A DNA stretch of 64,000 bases from assembly GCA_035048815.1 (NCBI GenBank), contig JAUCBN010000043.1, positions 1,121,001 to 1,185,000 on the forward strand, read 5' to 3'. The stretch comes from Abelmoschus esculentus (taxonomy: Eukaryota > Streptophyta > Magnoliopsida > Malvales > Malvaceae). The translations under genes and the position numbers were made by a program. The notes beneath the pieces are model-generated. The model saw nothing but the letters and a program-made list of their open reading frames with translations, was not told where the DNA came from and did not search any database. This document shows positions 47,301-59,781 of the stretch, piece by piece; the stretch's first letter is position 1; each line of letters begins with the position of its first letter.

Positions 47301-48829
47301 CCAACATGCAGATTGCTGCATTGGAGGACAGGAGAAAACAGGTTTTGCAAGGAATAATTTGGGTTCAAAAATACTTCCGTGGTCATCGAGCTCGTTGCCT
47401 TTTCCATGAGCTCAACAAAGGAGCAGAAAATATACAATCATGTAAGCAACTTCTTCCAAGCAAGATAACTTCTTACTGAGATTCTTTTCTTGTTTTTCAA
47501 TGTTTCGTTGTATTTTTTTAATGGATTGACGGATATTTCCTTTGAGATGCAGTTGTCTGTGGTCAAAGTATCCAAAGGAAGTATGCTATAGAGGCAAATA
47601 GGCGCTCAGCACAGTTACTAGATGAGCAGTTGACATCAGTCGTATATTTACAATCTGGTAAATCCCTTGTGTGCTAGCTAAATTAATGATTTTCAATCGC
47701 CTACTATTCTCTTATCATTATCATCTTTTTTTTCCACTGCAGTAATCCGTGGTTGGTTGGCCCGGAGACATTTCAATAACATGCATAATTCGAAACAGTT
47801 GAACCGTGAAAGTGTAAAACCTAGACGAAAGACTGGTAGGAAGCTTTTGGAGGCAAAGGTATTCCCCACGGTTGACATGGTAACATACTAGAGTTTTTTT
47901 CCTTTCCTTTCTTTCTCTTTTAAAGATATTTTCCGTACTGTTTTTATTTTCTCTTAGTTGCATGACTCCGAGCATGTTTTACTTTCTCGGTGATCTCAAG
48001 AATTTACCCAAACCCTATTTTTGGCTGACCAGGAAATACCACACGAGCAACAGATTCAAGTTGTACCTTCTGTAATGGCAGAGCTTCAAAGAAGGGTACT
48101 CAAGGCAGAAGCAACTTTGGGGCAAAAAGAACAGGAAAACGCCACTTTACGTGAGCAATTACAGCAGTTCGAGGCAAAACAGTCGGAGTACGAGGCAAAG
48201 ATGAAATCAATGGAGGACATGTGGCAAAAGCAAATGACATCTCTACAGGTGAGTTTGCATATTCATATAATATTTGCGGTAGTGATCGTTGTTGACAGAC
48301 TCAAAAGGGTCCCATAGTCTCTTCTAGTGCATGTTTAATAATTTAGTAATTTAGATTATATTAACTTGGATTGCATTTATTGCAGACAAGTCTTGCTGCA
48401 GCCAGAAAGAGTCTTGCTGCTGACAGTACTACTGGTCAGCTAGGAAGAGCTGACGTGGTATCACCTCGCCATAATGAATCAGGAGATAACGTGTCCATGG
48501 GATCTCGAACTCCCGGCATGAATACTCCTGTTGGGGGGAGAGAGAATGGTTCGTTGAATGCACTGGGAAATCTGCTAAAAGAGTTTGACCAGAGGAAACA
48601 AGCTTTTGATGAAGATGCAAGATCTTTGGCTGATACCAGAACGGCCCTGCCAGCTTCTAATATGAATCCTGACAATGAACTTCGAAGATTAAAAAGCAGG
48701 TTCGAGACATGGAAGAGAGATTTCAAGATGAGATTAAAGGAAACAAAGGCTAGACTACGTAAGCGTGGGCGTCAAGAATCAGATAAAACTCAAAGAAAAT
48801 GGTGGGAGAAGCTAGGTTCAAGATCATGA
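41339..48829 (+). CDS. Class VIII myosin heavy chain
   Basis: Twenty-four exons join in frame into 1198 residues: 41339-41797, 42317-42418, 42677-42820, 42910-43060, 43149-43176, 43287-43455, 43568-43631, 43748-43761, 43851-43935, 44097-44200, 44291-44429, 44648-44766, 44882-45034, 45119-45208, 45401-45478, 45702-45860, 46075-46260, 46603-46808, 46898-47033, 47312-47441, 47553-47657, 47743-47858, 48033-48248, 48386-48829. The order is a class-VIII N-terminal extension (SSLEEMLENLRRRDEEEKP), motor domain with P-loop, switch I NSSRYGK, switch II LDIYGFESF and actin-binding PHFIRCIKPN, three IQ motifs, coiled coil, and basic tail. It is closest, in my memory, to Arabidopsis ATM2. Class VIII myosins act at plasmodesmata, the cell plate and endosomes. 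The P-loop reads GVSGAGKT, not GESGAGKT. Exons of 28 and 14 bp are present. Intron 2 carries an exact partial duplication of exon 2. Confidence 0.95.
42366..42681 (+). repeat. Exact 158-bp tandem duplication across exon 2 and intron 2 of the myosin gene
   Basis: 42366-42523 and 42524-42681 are identical base for base. The unit covers the last 53 bp of exon 2, a shortened intron and the first 5 bp of exon 3. The duplication therefore places a second acceptor (GTATAG|G, exon side 42519) and a second donor (AAAT|GTAATT, after 42576) inside intron 2. Confidence 0.95.
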
Positions 48830-49292
48830 TTAAGTCCCACCTCGAAATGATTATCTTGAGTGATCAGAGAATCGTTGCGTAAATTTCCGGCTACAAATAT
48901 AAGTTTCTGTCCTCCATGGCCAGTGAGGGAGACATCGTGCTTGTATATCTTACCAATTTTTGTTACTTGTTGGGAGGGCGTTAGACCTCTCTCTTCTGTT
49001 AGTAGTTCGGTTTAGTTCATGTATATTCTGTTATCAGTTATGTAAGCTTCGACATTGTAGTTATCTGTATACAGATGAAATGATAATTGCTCATATGCCT
49101 TTCCCTAAATTATTGTTCATTGTGTGCTCTCATCTTTGTTGAACACTAAATCGAACTCGAACATGAATTTCGTTGAATTCTCAGTGTTCTAAATCTTCAT
49201 ATTCTACAAGTACATGGAGGATGCATGTATCCATTTTTAACACATACAAGCGGATTACGGAACAAGTTCCATTCGATTTGGGGACTATTAAT
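48830..49292. other. Convergent 3' ends of myosin and LHCB3
   Basis: 463 bp hold both 3' UTRs. No other feature is seen. Confidence 0.6.
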
Positions 49293-50254
49293 TTACGATC
49301 CCGGCACAAACTTGGTAGCATAGACCCAAGCATTGTTGGCAACAGGGTTGTCAAGGTGATCCAAGAGGTTTTCTAGGGGGCCTTTTCCGGTAACAATGGC
49401 TTGGACAAAGAAACCAAACATAGAGAACATGGCTAGCCTGCCATTCTTGATTTCTTTAACCTTAAGTTCAGCGAATGTGACGGGGTCATCAGCAAGACCT
49501 AGCGGGTCAAAGTATTGGCCACCGGGGTAAAGGTCATTTCCTTCTCCGACACCAGGGAGACCGTTGATACGGAAACCTTCGACAAGCCCCATGAGAATGA
49601 CCTGGAACCGGAGGACAGCAAGAATGCTTTGAGCATGGACGAGGTTGGGGTTGCCGAGGTAGTCCAAGCCACCTTCAGAGAAGATTTGAGCTCCAGCCTT
49701 GAACCATATTGGTTCCTTGAAGTCAACTCTAACCCAGTTCTCAAGTACTTCTGGGGTGATGCAGCCTAGTGCACCCAACATTGCCCATCTTCCATGGATC
49801 ACCTAGGTAACAAACAAACACATCATTTGGATTTAGCTTTAAAGGAAGCACAATTCACAGTTTCAACAGCTAAACACAGCTTACCTCAAGAGCTCTGTTC
49901 CTGGCAAAGGCCTCAGGGTCAGCTGACAAACCAGCAGTGTCCCAACCGTAGTCACCGGGAAACTCTCCATTCAAGTAGGATGGAATCTGAGCAGAAAAGG
50001 GTCCCATGTACTTCACTCTGTCTGGTCCGTACCACAGTTCATTTCCCTACACATCACATTACATTACACCCCAAATGCAAAATGCAGTAACCAAGAGGGA
50101 AAAGTGTAACCCCCCCCCCCCCCCCCAAAGAAGTTACCATTGTGTATTTGCCGGTGCCAACAGAGACAACATCTCTGAGAGGGTTAGCGTTTTTGTTTTG
50201 GCCAAGAAATGGGGTTGGCCTAAGGACAGTTCCTGATCTAAGCATTGAAGCCAT
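49293..50254 (-). CDS. LHCB3: Chlorophyll a/b-binding protein LHCB3
   Basis: Three minus-strand exons (50254-50138, 50046-49885, 49802-49293) give 262 residues. Exon 1 encodes the chloroplast transit peptide (MASMLRSGTVLRPTPFLGQ); the mature part begins soon after. Chlorophyll-ligand helices are clear: ALEVIHGRWAMLGALG and VKEIKNGRLAMFSMFGFF, with the LHCII loop LYPGGQYFDPLGLADDP between. The C-terminus ends VYATKFVPGS, and the short N-terminus before GNELWYGPDRVKYMGPF lacks the phosphorylated Thr segment of LHCB1/2; both features are known for LHCB3. The product forms LHCII trimers with LHCB1 and LHCB2 in the thylakoid and helps connect them to photosystem II. Light regulation is expected for the family but I do not claim a specific element. 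Intron 1 contains an 18-20 base C-run (from 50110). Confidence 0.95.
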
Positions 50255-50605
50255 TGCCTCTCAGAGTTAAAGAGCCAATGTTCTTTTTTTTTTGGGGGGG
50301 GGTTATTTAGTTGATTTCAGCTTTGACTTGGGAAATGGAAGTGAATATGTAGAGAATAAGAAAGGAAGAAGGACTTGGTTGAGATGAAAGGGGATCTTGT
50401 TGTGGGGACTATTGACTAGTGAGGTTTCATAAATCAGCCAATTACAAGTCTGCAAAGGATTTGAATCATCTCCAACTTGTATCCGTATATCCATATGTTC
50501 ATCTTTTCCTTCTAAAACTCATGGGAGGGATATTTTGGGCTTTTGCACCTAAGACAATACAAAATATACAAAAAGAAAAAAAGTATAAGGAAAACAAGAA
50601 TACAC
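50255..50605. other. LHCB3 promoter side and gap before tRNA-Phe
   Basis: Upstream of LHCB3 on the minus strand. It has a T-run then G-run just above the ATG and a CCAAT-type motif near 50438. The A-rich plus strand at 50570-50585 is the poly-T terminator for the tRNA gene on the minus strand. Confidence 0.4.
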
Positions 50606-50630
50606 TGCGGTGAGCGTGGATCGAACACGC

Positions 50631-50673
<43 letters not shown>

Positions 50674-50678
50674 CCCGC
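50606..50678 (-). tRNA. tRNA-Phe (GAA)
   Basis: 73 nt on the minus strand with no intron. The acceptor stem GCGGGGA pairs with TCACCGC apart from wobble/mismatch; D arm GCTC..GAGC, anticodon loop CTGAAGA (anticodon GAA) and T arm GCGTGTTCGATCCACGC are all present. It begins GCGGGGATAGCTCAGTTGGG, as in plant nuclear tRNA-Phe. A T-run follows about 20 nt downstream on the same strand, suitable for RNA polymerase III termination. Confidence 0.97.
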
Positions 50679-52516
50679 AAGTTGGCCTTGGTCGTTGCTT
50701 TACTTTTCCTATTCCATTCCTTATCATGAAGTTATGTCATAATCGTACATATATTTATCGTGAAAATCTCTTGTTAATTGAGTGTTGAAATTATTAATTT
50801 TAAAAGAAAATTAATTTAATTGTTATTAAACATGTAATTAAATGACATATAGTAGTATAACTTACTTACAAATAAAATTGTTTTTATAAAATATTCGAAT
50901 TTATAATGTTACAAATAAAATAAAAAAATCACTCGTATAATAAATATTTTATACTATTAAATATTCAAATTAGTTACCTATGTTCTTATGATTATACACA
51001 AATCTTGATTAAATATTTTGAGATGCCTTGTAGGACTTTCCTTCTTTACATGGTTGGAAAACTTGGTACGGATCAAATGGACAAGCTTTCATTTCGACGG
51101 TGGAAAGGATAGGATGGCTACAAAATTTTTGAAAACGATTTTCTCAGGGAAGTTTCCAGGAAAGTTCTGGGGAAAGAAAAAGACAAATTGGGAAAATATT
51201 GTACGTACATAAATATGTATGCAAAACATTATACATATTAATTTAATTTAATGAAGAAAAGAAAACAAAATATATGAAGTTGCATGGAAACTGTGATTTT
51301 TGGACTGATTGGTGAATAATACCGAAGGATCTCCCTCTCCCTATCTCTTATGTCCTTGTATTCTACTACCAACCTATTAGTTACTGAGAGAAAACAAGAG
51401 TTAATTAGACTCGGTTGAATCGAATAAAATAAATTGAATTGAAAAATCGTTTTTATGACGGACTTTTAAAACATACAAATATGAATCTAAGTCCAATTAC
51501 ATAAATCCATGTTCAATCCAATAAAATATCTAAAATCAAAATCAAAATCCGAAAGTTCGAATTTAATTATTTTTTTAAAGTAACAACTCAAACAAATATT
51601 TTTAGATAAAAAAATAATTTTCATCAAACAAATATAATTAAATTAATAGCATAAACAAATTTCAACGAATATAATAATCCAATATAAAATAAATTAAAGT
51701 AACAACTCAAACTGCAATTAAAAAAACTCAACAACATTTAAATTATCCTTACATAAACTACTATTGTCTTAATAGTCTACTAACATAACTACTTTTCAAA
51801 TCACAATAACAAAGTATATGATAGTTATTATTATACAGTGAAATAAATTAAAAATATAATCAAAATATTCAACTATTAACATTTGACATAGAAAAAAAAG
51901 TTTTTTTAATTATCAAGTTTTTGTTGTTTCACTAAAGCTTAACAAAGGCTTATAAAATAAGAGAAAAACATAAATAGAATTATAGATGATTTTAATCATC
52001 TAAAATATTAATTGTATATAAATTTAATTAAAATTTCAATATATATCTATATTTTAAATATTTTCATTTGGATTTATATATGGATCGAGCTCATATCGAA
52101 TATGAATTCGGATTAGATCATAGCAATATTCATATCCTATCCACCTCCTATTAGAACTCAAACTTTTTTTCGGATCTAAATTCAAACTTTTTTAATGAAT
52201 TTGGATCAAATTTTTTATTCGAATCGAATCATATTCGAATTATATTATCATCCTACCATGTGCAAAATAATCATTTAAGACTTGAAAAGGAAATAGGAAA
52301 GAGCGAGGAAGGAAGCTCGGCCCAATGGGAGAGGATTATAATTTCATTTCCTTTTTTTAATTTCCAGAAAAAAAAAAGAAAAAAAATCCTTATTTGCATT
52401 AAATATTGAAAGTTATATGTACCGTAAATATTTATCTGTTTGTTCGAGGTCTATACGGACAGGACGAGGACAATAAATAAAATAAAATTTATTGATTAAA
52501 ATTTCAAACTTACATA
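50679..52516. other. Intergenic, AT-rich
   Basis: No gene is seen. 51420-52260 is bounded by GAATCGAATAAAA-like and TCGAATCGAATCATATTCG-like stretches and may be another decayed hAT-type repeat, but I could not define its ends. Confidence 0.45.
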
Positions 52517-52525
52517 TTTTTTTAA

Positions 52526-53568
52526 GGCTTAACTCAGTAATAAGTACTTAAAGTATATACTTTTTTTGAAATAGGTGCCTAATATTTTTTTTGACTGAAA
52601 TAAGTGCTCAAATTATATATTTTTCTGAGATAAGTGTCTAATGTATTTTTTGGTTGAAATAGGTGCCTAAAGTTTTATTCCCTTAGTATTTTAAGGTAAC
52701 ACTGTTAAAAGAAAATTATTTAATTTATAAATAAGTACCTAAACTATATATATTTTAAAATAGGTTCCTAATGTAATTTTTATTAAAATAAATACCTAAT
52801 TTTTTTCTTATAAGTAATTTATATTTCTTATAAGATGTAAAATTATTTATATATCATCGTTTTAATCTATTAAATTATTTATTATAATTGATTAATAATT
52901 TATTTAAATTTGATTAGTAGCTGAAATTATGAGAAAAAATATTTTTTAACAACACTAAAATAAAAAATAATTAAATTTATATAATTTTATATTAATATTT
53001 TTAATTCTTTTTTGATACAATTATAAATGTAATAGGAATATAAGAATTTTTGTATATATTCCCCATGTGAACCGGCCGCATGTCCTTGCAAGTGAATCGA
53101 TTTGTCCCATTGATGATTGTTGTTGAAAATATAAAAAATATTAATATAAAATTATATAAATTTTAATTATTTTTTTTAGTGTTGTTAAAAAATAATTTTT
53201 TCTCATAATTTAAAAGGTTAAATGATTAATTTAAGATATAGCTAATTTTATATCTTATAAGAAATATAAATTACTTATAAGAAAAAAATTAGGTATTTAT
53301 TTTAATAAAAATTACATTAGGCACCTATTTTTTTAAAAAAATATATAGTTTAGGTACTTATTTATAAATTAAACAATTTTCTTTTAACATTGTTACCTTA
53401 AAACACTAAGGGAATAAAACTTTAGGCACCTATTTCAGCCAAAAAATACATTAGGCACCTATCTCAAAAAAAATATATAGTTTAGGCACTTATTTCAGCA
53501 AAAAAAAAACATTAGGCACCTATTTCAGAAAAGATGTATACTTTGGGCACCTATTATTGAGTTAAGCC
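52526..53568. mobile_element. Foldback MULE-type element, copy 2
   Basis: This is a 1043-bp non-coding element with perfect ends GGCTTAACTC and GAGTTAAGCC and a perfect 9-bp target duplication TTTTTTTAA (52517-52525 and 53569-53577). The arms are inverted copies carrying AATAGGTGCCTAA repeats. The centre TTCCCCATGTGAACCGGCC is the reverse complement of the centre of copy 1, so the two copies lie in opposite orientation. There is no transposase. Confidence 0.9.
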
Positions 53569-53577
53569 TTTTTTTAA

Positions 53578-54786
53578 AAGAAAAATAAATCTTATGGTCG
53601 GTCCTAGTTTTTTCAATTAATTAATAATAATTATAATAATATCTATTCTAAGATATAATTTTAATTATTTAATATCGATTGCCCTGCTAATATTATTAGT
53701 ACTCGAACCCATGATCTTTAAAAACAACTATTCCGTTAATCACTTAGACTAAAAGGTTCGTGCTTATAGTCATAGTTAGTAGTTAAAGTTACATTAAATT
53801 TTAATAAAATATTCTTAACATATAACTGAATAAGTATTTTAACTAATATTTTTTAAGTATTTTAATTCTTAAATATTTATTTTTGTCAAAATAATTCTTT
53901 CATGAATGAAAAACATTATTCAACAAACATGAAATGATTTGATAAAATAACAGGTAAAAAAAAAACAATAATTTTATATGTTAAATAATTTTATAAGATT
54001 ATTTTTAATTGATGTATCAATTTGTAAAGTTAATATAATCGTCTATATGATATTACTATATTGATATTACTATATCAATATATATTTCTTTATAAATTTA
54101 TCATGTTATTTCAATAATTAAACATCAGTTGATTAATATTTTTTATTTAAAAATATTTAAAAATTATTAAAAATTAAAATATTTTAAAAAATCAAAATTA
54201 AAATAATTATTATCAAATATTGAGAATATATTTTGACATTTAAGTTATTTTATCTGAAATCTCATATATTATGTGTAATTCTTTTCGATTTTATTTTAGT
54301 TTGTATAGGAACAAAACTATATTAAGTTGGTAGGAGCTTTCGATCCAATATTTTTATCTAATTATAATTTAGACCCTTATAACTATCCAAATTCTCAACC
54401 AACCCCTAAATTAAAAATATTTTGCACTAACTCACTCGAATCCTTGTTCCCCTAGATATTACAATAGTAATCATTCCATGTTTTATATTCAACATTTTTA
54501 AAATAATGCAGAATAGTATTTAAATAAGGATTTAATATTTCTTAATTGTGTTTAATTAATTAAAATTGAAGGGCATTAATGTACATTCAATGATTTGTCA
54601 CTACATATATTATTGTCTTCTTCCTTACCTCCTCCCTTGCCCAATTATTATGTCCTTTCTGCGCCATCTTTTTGCCTCTTAACAAAATTTCTGCTTATGT
54701 TTCCCTCTTTTTTCAAAACATAGAGTGAAGATCTCTCACGAATCACACAAACAGAACCATTCCTTTGTTTCTGAATTCTCGAATTC
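53578..54786. other. Intergenic, upstream of the CNGC4-like gene
   Basis: AT-rich. The last 200 bases (from about 54600) are less AT-biased and are the likely promoter and 5' UTR, including a TATAT run near 54605. Confidence 0.45.
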
Positions 54787-57700
54787 ATGGAGAACGAAAG
54801 AGAGATTTCCTTTTCGCGTGCCACGCAAATGCAGTATTTTACCGACGACGATGACGAGGAAGAAGAGAAGTTGGGAGATTCGGAAGAAGAAGAATTGTTG
54901 GAAGATGGAGTTGATGATGATGAAGAGGAAGAAGAGAGTTCGAGGGATAGTCGGAGTTTGTTTTTCATGTGTGGCGGCGGTGGCCGTCGTCGTAAAACTT
55001 GGTCTCTGGGGCAGGTTTTGGACCCGAGGGCTAAATGGGTTCAGGAATGGAATAAGGTTTTCCTCCTCGTGTGCGCAATGGGTCTGTTCGTGGACCCGTT
55101 GTTTTTCTACGCCCTATCGGTTAGCGACACGTGCATGTGCCTCTTCGTCGACGGGTGGTTCGCCATCACCGTGACGGTGCTCCGGTGCATGACCGACGCG
55201 TTGCACGTGTGGAACATGTGGCTGCAGCTCAAAATGATCAAAAGATCATCGTCGCACGCTCGCCACGGCGGTAAAACGAGCGGAAGCGAGAGTGAAGAGG
55301 ATAGAGACGGAGGCGGAGACAGAAGTAATCGATCACGTGGTTCGAATGCGCGACACGTAACCTTCAAATACTTGAAAACAAAGAGGGGTTTCTTCTTCGA
55401 TCTCTTAGTAATCCTACCTCTGCCTCAGGTACAGCCAATCATTTCCATATCAGCATCATTAACTAATATTAATTACCAACTAATAAACCCATTAATTAAT
55501 ATTAAAGACAGATTAAAATTTTACATTCTAGTTAGAAGTGATGACAGGTGCATGCTCCCAGTGAGTCTGGTACATGCAAAGGACATCCAGTTGACAGTGT
55601 AACATACATGTGAAGTAACCATGTCGTTTTTTACGATTTTAAGGAAAGGGCATAATGGGAAGATAAAAAAGTTTAAAAGTATTAATCGAGGGACGAAATT
55701 AGAATTATAGGTGGGTATAATTTTTTTAAGTAGAGGAAAACTTATAGTAATTATCAAGTAGAAATTCTTTGTGCTTCATAAAATACACTTTAACCCTAAT
55801 TCTTTAATCTCTAACCATAACTTATAATCTCGAATTTTAAACCCATTTATTCAAAGTGGGACATAAAAGAAAGCATGATTAAGGGTTAGACTATTTGCAC
55901 TCGTAATTACCCTTGAATTTTTTTTAAGTTTATTACAATATGTGGGACCCACACTCCTCCAACACAAATAGAAATCCGTTGTCCTCTAATTATACTCCCT
56001 CCTAAAAATTCTTAAAATTAATTTCTAAACTTCAATATTAATTTTTTAGAGTTTAACCTTATCTATAACATTTAACCCTAAACTTTAAACTCACTAATTT
56101 AATATAGAGTATAAAAAAAATATAATTAAGAGTAGATGATTTGCACCTTAATAGCTTTGTCCCTGTTTTGATTAAAATATTTCTTTGAATCTAGTGTTAT
56201 TCTATTGACTAACATGAATTTACATTGCCATGAAGATTGTCCTATGGGTGGCGATTCCTTCTTTATTGGAAAGAGGTTCGGTAACACTGACAATGACGGT
56301 GTTCTTGATCATATTCCTCTTCCAGTACCTTCCGAAGATATACCATTCCGTTTGCCTACTACGCCGCATGCAAAACCTTTCAGGCTACATCTTCGGCACA
56401 GTCTGGTGGGGGATTGCTCTCAATTTGATTGCTTATTTCGTCGCGTCACATGTAAGTTATTTTTTTTAAAATGTCTCAAACTCTCAATTTGCTGGTGTTC
56501 AATATATTTTTACTGATTTTGTTTTATTCGAACGGAAACAGGCAGCGGGAGCGTGCTGGTACTTGCTAGGGGTTCAGAGATCGGCGAAGTGTCTGAAAGA
56601 GCAATGTAGAGGAATAGAGACTTGTGACTTGAGATTACTGGCTTGCAAAGACCCAATTTACTATGGCACAGGAAGCATGGTGAGGGATGGAGCCAGGCTG
56701 CTTTGGGCAGAAAACAAGCAAGCAAGAAGCACATGCATTGAAAGCTCTGATAAATATGATTATGGAGCTTATAAATGGACCGTTCAGCTAGTCACAAACG
56801 ACAGTCGTCTTGAGAAAATACTTTTCCCCATCTTCTGGGGTCTCATGACACTCAGGTGCCATTCTTTTTATATTAAAACTAACCCGAACCCGAATCAATC
56901 ATCAATATTTTCTATTCTTACCTTTTCTTTGTGCGTAAATACTAAATAATCAGCACATTTGGGAACTTGGAGAGCACAACTGAATGGCTAGAAGTTGTCT
57001 TCAACATCATTGTTCTTACCAGTGGACTCATTCTCGTCACAATGTTGATCGGAAACATTAAGGTATTCACGAATCGTCATCTAATTTATTAACGATACAT
57101 AAAATCATATATCATATATTTAAATTAATTCGAATATAAAAGTACCAAATAGAAAAAAGTATTTTTTTACAGTAACTGTGATTGATAGTGCAGTTGAAGT
57201 AGATGTAACCCTAATGCCTAGAGAAAATGTTGGTTTTTGACCAAAGCACATACCAAAATTCCATAGGGTCCAGTGGGATCCATCAAACGATTCTATCTGT
57301 CCACATATTATATTCCAACAAATCTTTGATAGTTTTCATTGTTCAGACAGACAAGATATTATATTACAAAAATGTCATTTCTGACACTGTCCCACGTGTC
57401 ATTCATTGCTACACCAATTTGTTTTGCTGTCTTGAATTTTTTGTGTGTGGATACGACATCGTTTTGTGAAGGTGTTTTTGCATGCAACAACGTCCAAGAA
57501 GCAAGCGATGCAGTTGAAGATGAGGAATGTAGAGTGGTGGATGAGGAAGAGGCGCTTGCCTACCGGGTTCCGGCAAAGGGTCCGCAACTACGAGCGGCAA
57601 CGGTGGGCCGCGATGCGTGGTGTCGACGAATGCGAGATGATCCGAAACTTACCCGAGGGACTCCGGAGAGATATCAAGTACCATCTCTGCCTGGATTTAG

Positions 57701-58823
57701 TTAGACAGGTAATTTAATTACACTAATGGAAAAAAAATCATTGAAGTACTACTACTTAAAGTTTCAATTTTTATTAAACATTAAATTCAAGACCTAGGAA
57801 ATAATTAGAGACAAGAACCCTAATTTATAAATTCCAAAACTTTTTGCACAAAATTACAAATTTTGATGGGGAAAAGGAATCAAATTTTGAGATATATAAA
57901 CCCTGTACATGAGACAATTGAACCATAGGTACTAGAGACAGTTAACTCATAAAAACAATAAAAAGTATTTTCTTAAAATAATGGTGCAAAATATTAAAAC
58001 TATTTTGATAGAATTCTTTTATACATTTTATATGGGTCAATTTTTTTATATTAGTCCCTATATTATTATTAAGTTTTATTCAATTTTAGTCCCTATATTA
58101 TTATTAAGTTTCTTTCAGGTACCATTGTTTCAACACATGGATGATTTGGTCCTAGAAAATATTTGTGATCGTGTCAAATCTTTAATTTTCACCAAAGGAG
58201 AAACTGTAAGTATCATTTTCAATTCGAGTCAGTTGAATATATCAAATATTTTAAGAAAAATAAAAAAAATACTAAGAATTAAGTCCTCTTTGGCATGGAT
58301 ATTGTAGATAACTAGAGAAGGTGACCCAGTACAACGAATGCTATTTGTGGTAAGGGGACATCTCCAGAGCAGCCAAGTTCTTAGAGATGGTGTGAAAAGT
58401 TGCTGCATGTTAGGCCCCGGAAATTTCAGTGGGGATGAGCTCTTATCCTGGTGTCTAAGAAGACCATTCATCGAGAGGCTCCCACCATCGTCCTCCACAC
58501 TCGTGACACTCGAAACTACAGAGGCATTCAGCCTCGAAGCCCAAGACGTCAAATATGTTACACAACATTTCCGCTACACTTTCGTTAACGAAAAAGTCAA
58601 GAGGAGTGCTCGGTATTATTCCCCAGGGTGGCGGACATGGGGAGCGGTGGCGATTCAGTTGGCTTGGAGGCGGTATAAGCACCGATTAACCCTCACATCG
58701 TTGTCGTTCATTCGGCCTCGGAGACCGTTATCTAGGAGTAATTCGTTGGGGGAGGATAGGATCAGGCTCTATACAGCTATGTTGACTTCACCAAAGCCCA
58801 ATCAAGATGATTTTGATTTTTGA
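54787..58823 (+). CDS. CNGC4: Cyclic nucleotide-gated channel, CNGC4-type
   Basis: Seven exons join in frame into 706 residues: 54787-55428, 56236-56451, 56542-56855, 56954-57062, 57472-57708, 58119-58205, 58308-58823. A long acidic N-terminus (residues about 19-52) is followed by six membrane segments (first VFLLVCAMGLFVDPLFF), the pore helix and filter region GLMTLSTFGNLES across the exon 3/4 junction, a C-linker (VFLHATTSKKQ), the cyclic-nucleotide-binding domain with GPGNFSGDELLSWCL, and an IQ-type calmodulin site AVAIQLAWRRYKHR. It matches Arabidopsis CNGC4 (DND2/HLM1), which forms a plasma-membrane calcium channel with CNGC2 in immunity. No broken residue is seen. Confidence 0.94.
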
Positions 58824-59017
58824 AAAACGTTTAAAATGAGGCTTCATGGAGTTCCGAAGGTTTGGTATTTCGGGTTAGCATTCATTCCGATACCATTTAA
58901 GAGGACCTTGATTGCTTCCAAAGTGTTGTTCACTTTGTCTCAGCCTGCAGTTTTATTTTTAAAAAAACGTATGTATCTACAGCTATATATATGTATAAAC
59001 ATATGTAGTATCTTTCA
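58824..59017. other. 3' UTR of the CNGC4-like gene
   Basis: Short gap to the dynein light chain remnant; no separate feature. Confidence 0.5.
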
Positions 59018-59325
59018 AGTGAAATTGCAAGGTTGCCAATGCCAAAATAAATGAAGCAACTAGAGCATTGTGTCACATATGAACTAAAATCAGTTTCCCA
59101 ACAATGCATTGCCTCTCATCTCCATATGTTCCATAAAATTCCAGCATCAAAACACAAAGGGCCATCTTAATTTACCTTCTTTATGAAGCGCACAATTTCG
59201 GTAGCCTGCTAGCCTTGGTGATATCTGAGAAACAGAGGGCTTTAGAAGCTAGATCAAGAGCAACCTGTTGGCTTTTGAATATGCAAGATATTCACAAAAA
59301 AAGCTTTTCTTGTAAGAAAAACTTC
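59018..59325 (-). pseudogene. Broken tandem copy of the LC8-like dynein light chain gene
   Basis: The minus strand follows the intact gene at 59782-60209 through both exons. Exon 1 retains GTTGCTCTTGATCTAGC and ends CTTCATAAAGAAG|GT, but an 8-bp insertion near 59215 shifts the frame and no ATG is found. The acceptor before exon 2 has lost its AG (GCTG|GAATTT in place of GCAG|GAATTT). Exon 2 (from 59141) has the conserved CIVG followed by a stop after about 22 codons. The intron is much shorter than in the intact gene. Confidence 0.85.
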
Positions 59326-59781
59326 TTGGTCATGCTCTTATCATCGTGCGCATTGGCTGCCACCAAACCTTGCAGCAACCATTGATTTCACTAAAACGAA
59401 ATCGGGAATCACTTCCGGCAGGAAGAATGTAATGTTGCTGGGATACACCAATGGAAGAGCCTGGCCCTGCTGCTTGGTTTCATGACTACATTTATTTTCA
59501 TTGCTTAGCTTATTTGATTGGTCTTGCCGATTTGATCATTGGTGTTTTGTTATTTATAAAGAGCTCTGGTCTCTTTTTACAACATCATTATTGGAGAATT
59601 TGATTTTACATGATAGAGTCAGAGCACTACAACAAGACTGTTGTAACTGCACTATCTGGTCTGCAGATACATTGTAATCTGTTAGAATCATGTTATCCGA
59701 ACTCATATTTGTATCCGACACGTAATTGAAGATGAAAACTCTTCTTCATATATTGTTTTTGTTAATACCAAAAAGTACATG
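59326..59781. other. Spacer between the two dynein light chain copies
   Basis: No gene is recognised. The right end is 3' UTR of the intact copy. Confidence 0.45.

Noticed and set aside
50110..50126. Long C-run in LHCB3 intron 1, and a similar run at 44463-44480 in a myosin intron
   Set aside because: Plain homopolymers in introns; no functional reading is supported, and their exact length may be a sequencing uncertainty.
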